Made by a program: the position numbers and the translations under genes. 15,489 nt of DNA from Dehalococcoidia bacterium LH_S1 (GTDB taxonomy: Bacteria > Chloroflexota > Dehalococcoidia > SZUA-161 > SpSt-899): positions 1 to 15,489 of the forward strand of contig JAGXOF010000015.1 in assembly GCA_023660035.1 (NCBI GenBank). The letters are read 5' to 3'. The notes below the pieces were generated by a model. That model was not told where the DNA came from, did not search any database, and saw only the letters and a list, made by a program, of their open reading frames with translations. Positions 6,334 to 12,323 of the stretch are shown piece after piece; positions within the stretch are counted from its first letter, which is position 1, and each line of letters starts with the position of its first letter.

Positions 6334-7500
6334 ATGGATATGGGTAACGATGCTCAGAAACAGGTTGGTGTCCACATAAACGACAGCTCATGTAGTCGGT
6401 GTTTCATCTGTTCCTCGCTTTGCCCCTTCGACGCGATAAGGAAAGATCCGGAAACCGACAAGATGGTTTTGGAAATTGAAAAATGTCAGACATGCGGGCT
6501 TTGCTACTCCTCCTGTCCCGCCCAGGCCGTCGATATCATCTACTATGATATGGATTCCCTGACCAGGTACTTGGAAAAGGCAAAGCACAAATATGCCAGC
6601 GACACTCTGGTTATTATGTGTAAGGGATGTGCTCCTGAGACAGAGGTCGTGGAGAAGATGTTTGGCATTTCCGAATTTGTGCCTCTGTCCGTCCCGTGCG
6701 TAGGCCGAGTTCCCGAGAACATTTTCCTGAAAGCTATATCCAGCTTGGGAATGAAGAGGATATATGTCCTTGCCTGCGAGGAGGACTATTGCCGTTTCGA
6801 CCGTGGAAGTTCGGTGGCAACGCGTAAGATATTGGCACTCAATCTTCTCCTAGATCAGTTAGGCTACGGCAGACCCATTACCCTTAAGCAAAACAGCCTG
6901 AAGGTAACAGTGAATAAGGACAAATGCATTGCCTGCGGCAACTGCGCATATCACTGTCCCTACGGTGCAGCCACGCTGGTAAGCGGGACAGCCGATATCG
7001 ATGAGGCATCCTGCTACGGTTGTGGACTGTGCGTGAGCTTATGTCCAGCCTTCGCACTGGAACTGGACTACTGGGAAGGTGACCGCATATCGGCGCAAGT
7101 CTCGAGTCTGATGTCGGGGAAAACAAAGCCGGAAGTGCTAGTCTTCCGTTGTCAATGGGCCGTTTTCCCCTCTCTTAACGGGACCACCGACCCTGATGTG
7201 GGGATCATAGAGTTGCCCTGTGCAGGCAGAGTCGATGCCCTGCACGTGCTGGAAGCATTTGACAAGGGAGCAGAGGGCGTTATGATAGCTGCCTGCCCCG
7301 AAGAGGATTGCAAGTCGGAAACAGGGAGCAAGGAAGCACAGAAGTCAATAACCGCATTGAAGAAAACCCTCACTCAGATCGGTATGGATGAAAAACTACA
7401 CTTTTGTTCGGTATCACCACGCTATCCCGGAGCGTTCGACGATGCCCTAAGAGAGATCAAGGAGAATTTAGCAAATCCTTCAAAGGAGACAGCGGAATGA
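6334..7500 (+). CDS. Tandem ferredoxin-MvhD fusion: ([2x4Fe-4S]-MvhD) x 2
   Basis: A 388-residue electron wire made of two successive copies of the same pair of domains. Copy 1 has [4Fe-4S] motifs C20/23/26/30 and C51/54/57/61, then an MvhD domain (about 90-175) with C96, C99, C122, C148 and C153. Copy 2 has C198/201/204/208 and C227/230/233/237, then an MvhD domain (about 267-378) with C273, C296, C321 and C326; here the second cysteine of the opening CxxC is missing. The protein could carry four [4Fe-4S] and up to two [2Fe-2S] clusters. No signal peptide or membrane segment is seen. AAGGAG is 5 bases before the ATG, and the stop codon overlaps the metV start (ATGA). It probably links the flavoprotein at 3952 or the Mvh hydrogenase to MetV. 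Confidence 0.88.
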   Translation: MDMGNDAQKQVGVHINDSSCSRCFICSSLCPFDAIRKDPETDKMVLEIEKCQTCGLCYSSCPAQAVDIIYYDMDSLTRYLEKAKHKYASDTLVIMCKGCAPETEVVEKMFGISEFVPLSVPCVGRVPENIFLKAISSLGMKRIYVLACEEDYCRFDRGSSVATRKILALNLLLDQLGYGRPITLKQNSLKVTVNKDKCIACGNCAYHCPYGAATLVSGTADIDEASCYGCGLCVSLCPAFALELDYWEGDRISAQVSSLMSGKTKPEVLVFRCQWAVFPSLNGTTDPDVGIIELPCAGRVDALHVLEAFDKGAEGVMIAACPEEDCKSETGSKEAQKSITALKKTLTQIGMDEKLHFCSVSPRYPGAFDDALREIKENLANPSKETAE

Positions 7501-8147
7501 TAATAACAACACAAAAACCGCTCGATGAGATCCTTGATTTCTTATCACCCTACACTAATATTTTGATTGCTGGTTGCGACGGCTGCACTCAGCCACCACG
7601 GGGGCTAAGAGAAGCCCAAACACTCGCCCAGCTCATTGAGCTGGCAGGTAAGTTAAGAGGCAAGAACTTCAATATAAAGACAACGACCGTGCCCAAGCAA
7701 TGTGACTCTTACATCACCCTGACCACCCTCGAGCCCCAGGTAAAGGATGTTGAGGCTATCCTGTCACTAGCCTGCGGACTGGGGCCTCAGACTATAACCC
7801 AGGTCTTACCAGATTTGCCCGCGTTCCCGGCCCAGAACACAGTGTTCATGGGAACGGAGACACGGGAAGAAGATGTCATCGAGGAAAGGTGCGCTGCCTG
7901 CGGCGACTGTATTCTGGCACTAACCGGCGGCATTTGCCCTATTTCTCGATGTGCCAAAAGCTTGCTTAATGGCCCGTGCGGCGGCACCAGGGCAGATGGC
8001 AAATGTGAAGTAGATCCGGAAAAAGACTGTGCATGGTATCTCATAATCAAACGGCTGGAGAAAATGGGCACGCTCTCCGCGTTAGAAGAGATACAACCGC
8101 CTAAGAACTACGGTCAGCTGGTGACCGGGAGGGTTAGCAAATACTGA
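7497..8147 (+). CDS. metV: MetV-type methylene-tetrahydrofolate reductase accessory/C-terminal zinc protein
   Basis: Protein of 216 residues matching MetV, the partner of MetF in acetogens such as Moorella, where MetVF associates with HdrABC and MvhD. The hallmark C-terminal domain is clear: CAACGDC (132-138), TGGICPISRCAKSLLNGPCGG (143-163), then GKCEV and DCAWYLI, ending with PPKNYG. The N-terminal domain has GCDGC (C27, C30), but where relatives usually show a third nearby cysteine it reads TQPPRG; C69 and C93 follow. The ATG at 7497 overlaps the previous stop codon and has AAAGGAG 8 bases upstream, preferred over an upstream in-frame start at 7404. No metF lies in the window, so the methylene-THF-binding subunit must be encoded elsewhere or be absent. 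Confidence 0.88.
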   Translation: MIITTQKPLDEILDFLSPYTNILIAGCDGCTQPPRGLREAQTLAQLIELAGKLRGKNFNIKTTTVPKQCDSYITLTTLEPQVKDVEAILSLACGLGPQTITQVLPDLPAFPAQNTVFMGTETREEDVIEERCAACGDCILALTGGICPISRCAKSLLNGPCGGTRADGKCEVDPEKDCAWYLIIKRLEKMGTLSALEEIQPPKNYGQLVTGRVSKY

Positions 8148-8216
8148 TCTGACCACGTTAGGCTTCCAGCACATTAGCGGTTTGGCTTTCTTCCTGCCAG
8201 CTTTCCGTCGACCGTT

Positions 8217-8245
8217 TTGACAACTATGCCTTCCCGTGCTACTAT
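8217..8245 (+). promoter_or_regulatory. Sigma-70-type promoter of the rrf2-led operon
   Basis: A perfect TTGACA (8217-8222), a 17-base spacer and TACTAT (8240-8245, 4 of 6 to consensus) with TG at 8237-8238 forming an extended -10. This is the same design as the promoter of the arsR-mvh operon at 92-120. Transcription should start near 8251-8253, inside the inverted repeat that follows. Confidence 0.65.
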
Positions 8246-8246
8246 T

Positions 8247-8275
8247 TAATTGTTGATCATAATAGTCAACAATTA
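8247..8275. promoter_or_regulatory. 10-bp inverted repeat, likely Rrf2-type operator
   Basis: TAATTGTTGA (8247-8256) and TCAACAATTA (8266-8275) are perfect inverted repeats separated by nine bases. The element starts one base after the -10 box and covers the predicted transcription start, ending 12 bases before the regulator's ATG. Rrf2-family proteins such as IscR, NsrR and CymR bind dyad sites of about this size over their own promoters, so autorepression is the natural reading. As RNA it could also form a stem. Confidence 0.7.
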
Positions 8276-8287
8276 GCAGGTAGAGTA

Positions 8288-8710
8288 ATGAAACTTTCGA
8301 CCAGAGCAAGATATGGGACTAGAGCACTCCTGGAGCTCGCACTGCATTGGGGAGAGGGAGCACTTCTATCGAGAGATATAGCTGATAAACAGAACATCCC
8401 CTTACCATATCTGGAGCACTTGATCAGTCCTCTGGTGCAAGCCGGGATAGTTAAAAGCACAAGAGGAGCACGAGGTGGATTTTCCCTTGCCAGACCACCT
8501 GAGGACATTACACTCAGCGAGGTAATCCCACTCCTGGAAGGATCAATTGACCTTCTGGATTGTGTCAATAATCCAGAAGGCTGCCCTTACTCGGATTCAT
8601 GCGTAATGCGCCGTATATGGGTTGAGTTGAAGGAATCCATGGACAAGACGCTACAATCAGTAACCTTGAAGGATTTAGTCAGGCAGGCAAACGGTACTCA
8701 GACTCTATGA
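8288..8710 (+). CDS. Rrf2-family (IscR-like) Fe-S-dependent transcriptional regulator
   Basis: Winged-helix regulator of 140 residues, a normal length for the family. It opens with MKLSTRARYGTRALLELAL, typical of Rrf2 proteins, and has the wing motif STRGARGGFSLARP (57-70). Three cysteines, C92, C99 and C105, lie in DCVNNPEGCPYSDSC, the usual Fe-S ligand cluster, with spacings of 6 and 5 residues. The histidine that serves as fourth ligand in IscR (H107) is not at the matching place. A promoter and a perfect 10-bp inverted repeat lie just upstream. Genes downstream encode Nfu, SufC/SufB-like and hydrogenase maturation proteins, so it probably senses Fe-S status and adjusts cofactor assembly. 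Sensing of NO or sulfur compounds cannot be excluded. Confidence 0.9.
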   Translation: MKLSTRARYGTRALLELALHWGEGALLSRDIADKQNIPLPYLEHLISPLVQAGIVKSTRGARGGFSLARPPEDITLSEVIPLLEGSIDLLDCVNNPEGCPYSDSCVMRRIWVELKESMDKTLQSVTLKDLVRQANGTQTL

Positions 8711-8721
8711 GGAGGCAACAA

Positions 8722-8940
8722 ATGAAAGAGAAGGTAGAGGAAGCACTGCAAAAAATAAGGCCTGCCTTACAGGCAGATGGCGGTGACGTTCAGCTTGTCG
8801 ATGTCTCTGATGGAGTAGTTAAGGTACAGTTGACAGGCGCCTGTGGCGGTTGCCCGATGGCTACCATGACCCTTAAAGACGGCATGGAGAAAATACTCAA
8901 GGACCAGGTGCCTGAGGTAAAGGAAGTAGTTGCCGTCTAA
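8722..8940 (+). CDS. Nfu-type Fe-S cluster carrier (NifU C-terminal domain)
   Basis: A 72-residue protein that is a stand-alone Nfu domain: IRPALQADGGDVQLVDV, then TGACGGCPMATMTLKDGMEKIL with the CxxC pair C41 and C44 that holds a bridging [4Fe-4S] cluster between two monomers. Such proteins pass clusters to target enzymes. The start at 8722 is preferred over the in-frame ATG at 8707, because AGGAGG at 8710-8715 lies 6 bases before it and overlaps the 8707 start. The gene begins 11 bases after the Rrf2 regulator stop codon, so both are on one transcript. Confidence 0.92.
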   Translation: MKEKVEEALQKIRPALQADGGDVQLVDVSDGVVKVQLTGACGGCPMATMTLKDGMEKILKDQVPEVKEVVAV

Positions 8941-9001
8941 TTGTCGCTAAAACCCGGACGCCCATATCTACCACAGGCTGAGCTGAACGCCATTGCTAAC
9001 G

Positions 9002-9388
9002 ATGATAGGAAAGGTGCCTATAATACGCGTCGCCAAGGGAGAGATAAACAAGACAGAAGATGTAGTGGCCAAGGAATCCTCCCTCACTATCATCTTGGAC
9101 GATCAAGAGATAGCAACTCTGCGATGTTCTCCCGCTAACCAAGAGTATTTGGCCCTTGGTTTCCTCCTCTCGCAAAACCTGATAAACAGCATTGTGCTTA
9201 CCAGTGGAAGGGCATCTTCCGAGATGCTGCGCAAAATAGCTCAAAGGGATGTCCCTGTGGTCGCATCGATATCCGCTCCCACGGAATCGGGGATAAAACT
9301 GGCAGACGAACGCGGCATAACCCTTCTCGGTTTTGTCAGAGAAAAGAGGATAAACATATATACCAATAACTGGAGACTCTTAACATGA
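9002..9388 (+). pseudogene. fdhD: FdhD-like sulfurtransferase gene with an in-frame internal deletion
   Basis: FdhD hands sulfur from IscS to the molybdenum cofactor of formate dehydrogenase and is normally about 260-280 residues. This frame gives 128 residues. The N-terminal part (VVAKESSLTIILDDQEIATLRCSP...ALGFLLSQNL) matches the family start, and it jumps at residues 61-66 straight to the C-terminal part (VLTSGRASSEML...SISAPTESGIKLADERGITLLGFVR). The missing middle is where the catalytic CxxC cysteines lie. The reading frame survives the deletion. The start is uncertain: ATG at 9002 or TTG at 8993, neither with a clear Shine-Dalgarno site. The stop overlaps the next ATG. It is most likely a deletion pseudogene; a retained short protein with another role is possible. 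Confidence 0.8.
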
Positions 9389-9864
9389 CTAATATCAAGA
9401 CTTTTACCTCAACGTCGCTTACCTGCCTGCTAATGGTGTTAGTCGGGATACTGGCTGTACTGCCCTCATGCGCCGGACAGGAATCTGCTGCGAGCCTAAA
9501 GGCAACAACATCCGCCAAACCCACCGCTAATCCGGGGGAAACAACACCAGACTACACGGATATAAGCCCCTAGGAGGCCAGCACGCTGATTAACCAACAC
9601 GACGTGGTAATTATCGATCTGCGCCCCAGAGCGCAATATGCCCTCGGGCATATCCCTGGAGCACTGCACATACCATCGGCCGACTTTGAGTCACAACTTA
9701 CAGGACTGAACCAACAGGACCACATTCTGATCTACCACAGCTGCAGCAATTGCAGCAAGGAAGCGGCTCTCCTCTTAACAGATAGCGGCTTCTCTCATGT
9801 ATACAGATTACAGGGAGGAATTGGCAGCTGGGAAGCCCAGGGTTTGCCAACCACCTCCAGATAG
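9385..9864 (+). pseudogene. Lipoprotein rhodanese interrupted by one in-frame amber codon
   Basis: One frame of 160 codons contains a single internal TAG at 9571-9573 (codon 63). Before it is a signal peptide with a lipobox-like LPSC (C29) and a low-complexity Thr/Pro/Ala linker. After it is a complete rhodanese domain: VVIIDLRPRAQYALGHIPGA, an active-site loop YHSCSNCSKEA with the likely catalytic cysteine encoded at 9742, and LQGGIGSWEAQGLP. The text around the break (DISP-stop-EAST) fits the usual D-I-S-P-E-E-A start of rhodaneses, so a GAG to TAG change is the simplest cause. The TAG also makes an AGGAGG (9572-9577), but only CTG (9586) or GTG (9604) could restart translation. It would have been an outer-face thiosulfate/persulfide-handling protein. 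Confidence 0.75.
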
Positions 9865-9879
9865 CACAGGCAATAAAAC

Positions 9880-10872
9880 ATGCTAGCCCAGTTCTTCATA
9901 GTGTTAAAGGACTACCTGATTGAGGTGCTGCCCTACCTTATCGCAGGCTTGCTCCTTAGTGGATTTATTAACGAGTTTGTCCCATCCCGATGGGTAGAGG
10001 CCCACTTGGGGCAAAATGGGATGAAGCCGCTTGCCTATTCCGCCATGGCAGGGACAGTCCTCCCTATTTGCTGCGTAGGTTCCCTCCCCATGGCCGTAAG
10101 CCTCCATCAAAAAGGGGCAAAGCTGGGAGCAGTGCTGGCCTTCCTCGTAGCGGCACCGGCCACTTCCCTGACCGCTCTCCTAGTCACCTACGGACTGCTA
10201 GGGTTGAAGTTCACGGCTTTCATATTCTTCTCCGTAATAGCCATAGGGCTGATCATGGGGGTAGTTGGGAATTTGATCAAAGTCCAGCCGCGGGCCTGCG
10301 CTCAGAATCAGGAAGCCACAGACCCTGTTTGCGGAATGACAGTCCAGAAAGGGACATCCCCCTCAGCGGAGGACGGTGGTGAAATTTACTACTTCTGCTG
10401 TCCCCATTGCCAGCACGAATTTGAAAACAACCCACAGGGATTTGCATCAAGCTCACACAGTATCACCCACCGTGTGAAACACGCATTACGGTATGGTTTT
10501 CTTGACATGGTGAAAAGTATCGGCCCTCATATGCTCCTGGGGCTTGTCCTGGCAGCGCTTGTGGCCGCGATAACTCCTGTCGGAGACTTCGTCGGGGCCC
10601 ACCTGGGCGGGGGTCTGGGATACCTCTTCAGCCTTGTATTCGGAATCATCATGTATATTTGCTCAACGGCCAGTGTTCCCATGGTTCATGCATTCGTGAC
10701 ACAGGGACTAAACATCGGGGCCGGGATGGTGCTTCTCCTGGTGGGACCGATCACCAGCTGGTCGACCATCCTGGTGTTGAGGAAGGAGTTCGGGCACGCG
10801 ACACTCTTCGCCTATTTGGCAGTCATCAGCATAACATCCCTGGCACTGGGATTCTGCTTTTCCCTGATATGA
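9880..10872 (+). CDS. SO_0444/ArsP-like metal(loid) permease with internal YHS domain
   Basis: Membrane protein of 330 residues with about four hydrophobic segments in each half. The first half carries VLPICCVGSLPMAVSLHQKGAKLG (60-83), including C64-C65, and AAPATS, typical of the DUF318/permease family; the second half has the matching YICSTASVPMVHAF near 259-272. Between the halves, at 148-189, lies a YHS domain: DPVCGMTV and YYFCCPHCQHEF, with C151, C173, C174 and C177, a heavy-metal-binding treble clef. This matches the SO_0444 family of proposed Cu/Zn efflux transporters; ArsP relatives export organoarsenicals. It begins 15 bases after the rhodanese frame, with only a weak ribosome-binding site. 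The substrate is unknown. Confidence 0.85.
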   Translation: MLAQFFIVLKDYLIEVLPYLIAGLLLSGFINEFVPSRWVEAHLGQNGMKPLAYSAMAGTVLPICCVGSLPMAVSLHQKGAKLGAVLAFLVAAPATSLTALLVTYGLLGLKFTAFIFFSVIAIGLIMGVVGNLIKVQPRACAQNQEATDPVCGMTVQKGTSPSAEDGGEIYYFCCPHCQHEFENNPQGFASSSHSITHRVKHALRYGFLDMVKSIGPHMLLGLVLAALVAAITPVGDFVGAHLGGGLGYLFSLVFGIIMYICSTASVPMVHAFVTQGLNIGAGMVLLLVGPITSWSTILVLRKEFGHATLFAYLAVISITSLALGFCFSLI

Positions 10873-10896
10873 TAAAAACAGAAGGAAACTAACATA

Positions 10897-11583
10897 ATGA
10901 ACAAGGCAAATTGTCTGGTCTGTGCAAAGCCACTCCAGTATTACGATCCTCCAATACTGAAGGAATGTATTTACTGTAAACAGCAGTGTGAAACCAATTC
11001 CTCCTGCGTGGACGGGCACTACGTGTGCGATGAATGCCATGCACGGGATGCATATCAGCTAATTTACCAGGCATGTTTGAACACTTCAACTACAGGCCCT
11101 CTGGAGCTGGCAAACACCTTGATGAAACATGAGGCTATGAAGATGCATGGTCCGGAATATCACTTTTTGGTCCCGGCTGTCATCATCTCATGCTATATGG
11201 CAGTCGCAAACCCCAACGTTGACAGGAACGATCTTAAAGAGTCACTGGACAAAGCGCTGAAGAGAAGCAAGAACCTCATCGGCGGGTCTTGCAGCTTTCA
11301 CGGCAACTGTGCGGCCGGAGTCGGTGCGGGAATAGCGATGAGCGTACTTACCCCCCTGTCCAGAAAAGAATGGCAACTCAGCAACCTCGCCACCGCCAGG
11401 GCATTACTGAGCATCTCAAATTACGAAGGGCCCAGGTGCTGCAAGAGAAATACATTCCTGGCAATCAAGTCCGTTACAAAACACATTGAGGGAAAACTGG
11501 AAGTCAAACTCCTCAAATCAGCGCCCCGCGTCTGCGAATTTTATCAGCACGATGCCTTGAATAAATCAACAAGTTTATGCTAA
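10897..11583 (+). CDS. DUF5714 domain protein with N-terminal cysteine-rich knuckles
   Basis: Conserved protein of unknown function, 228 residues. The first 50 residues hold CLVC (6-9), CIYCKQQC (24-31), C37 and CDEC (44-47), a double zinc-ribbon or Fe-S-like region. The rest matches DUF5714: MHGPEYHFLVPAVI (83-96), GGSCSFHGNCAAGVGAGIAMS (129-149) and GPRCCKRNTFLAI (178-190), with C132, C138, C181 and C182 as likely functional residues. AAGGAA lies 9 bases before the ATG. It sits between a metal permease and the SufC-like ATPase in the Fe-S/hydrogenase-maturation operon, which hints at cofactor or sulfur handling. No enzymatic activity can be assigned. Confidence 0.8.
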   Translation: MNKANCLVCAKPLQYYDPPILKECIYCKQQCETNSSCVDGHYVCDECHARDAYQLIYQACLNTSTTGPLELANTLMKHEAMKMHGPEYHFLVPAVIISCYMAVANPNVDRNDLKESLDKALKRSKNLIGGSCSFHGNCAAGVGAGIAMSVLTPLSRKEWQLSNLATARALLSISNYEGPRCCKRNTFLAIKSVTKHIEGKLEVKLLKSAPRVCEFYQHDALNKSTSLC

Positions 11584-11605
11584 ATGTAGCATCAGAGGAG
11601 ATTAC

Positions 11606-12322
11606 ATGCTAGAAGTGAGCCAGCTTTGCTATAACTCAAACGGGCAAGCCATCGTTGATGATCTGACCCTCTCCATTGGGAAACAGGAGATACACGCCAT
11701 CATAGGCGCAAATGGTACGGGTAAAACAACTCTTGCCTATCTGGTAATGGGAATTTATTCGCCTTTCACAGGAAGTGTCTTCTTTGAGGGTGAGGACATC
11801 ACAGCATGCTCGGTTTCCGAAAGGGCACAAAAGGGGATAACCCTTGCCTGGCAAGATCCCGCGAGGTTCGAGGGACTGAAAGTAGGGGAATACCTGAAGC
11901 TTTCCAACAAGAATGGTTCACGAGCTATCGAGGATTGTCTCTCAATGGTGGGCCTATTGCCCTCGCAGTTCCTGAATCGCTCGGTTGACGAAAACCTCAG
12001 CGGGGGAGAGAGAAGGAGGGTGGAACTTGCCGCAGTACTGGCCATGCAGCCCAAGCTCGCCATTTTGGACGAGGTGGATTCCGGGATCGATATGGCTTCA
12101 TTGCCATACATCATGCAGGGTGTGTCCGCAATGAAAAGTCAGGGGTCCTCGGTGCTTTTGATTACCCACACCAAGGATGCACTGGACATAGCGGACCGGG
12201 CATCCCTCCTGTGTGGTGGAAAGGTGTTGCAGACCGGCTCCCCGGAGGAAATGTCACAATGGTTCGGCGACCATTGCGTGATCTGCAACCATATCAACGT
12301 GCCAGAGGAAGGAAGTGCATAA
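11606..12322 (+). CDS. SufC-like ABC ATPase of a minimal SUF (SMS-type) Fe-S assembly system
   Basis: Soluble ABC ATPase of 238 residues that works with a SufB/D-type scaffold to build Fe-S clusters. Visible motifs are Walker A GANGTGKTT (34-42), Q-loop glutamine 83, signature LSGGERRR (131-138), Walker B LAILDE (151-156) followed by the SufC-type VDSGID, and the switch histidine 188. The C terminus adds a CVIC pair (224-227). GAGGAG is 5 bases before the ATG. It is paired with a single SufB/D-like gene, with no sufS, sufU or second scaffold gene nearby. This two-gene arrangement is that of the SMS (SUF-like minimal) system, and the matching symbol would be smsC. An assembly function is well supported by the pairing. 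Confidence 0.88.
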   Translation: MLEVSQLCYNSNGQAIVDDLTLSIGKQEIHAIIGANGTGKTTLAYLVMGIYSPFTGSVFFEGEDITACSVSERAQKGITLAWQDPARFEGLKVGEYLKLSNKNGSRAIEDCLSMVGLLPSQFLNRSVDENLSGGERRRVELAAVLAMQPKLAILDEVDSGIDMASLPYIMQGVSAMKSQGSSVLLITHTKDALDIADRASLLCGGKVLQTGSPEEMSQWFGDHCVICNHINVPEEGSA

Positions 12323-12323
12323 C

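Noticed and set aside
8941..9138. TTG-started frame right after the Nfu gene
   Set aside because: It overlaps the FdhD-like frame in another phase and has no protein-family features.
9571..9573. Genome-wide amber recoding (for example pyrrolysine) to explain the TAG
   Set aside because: TAG is used as an ordinary stop in at least mvhG and the fmdB-like gene within this window, and the site sits in a linker with no known need for pyrrolysine.
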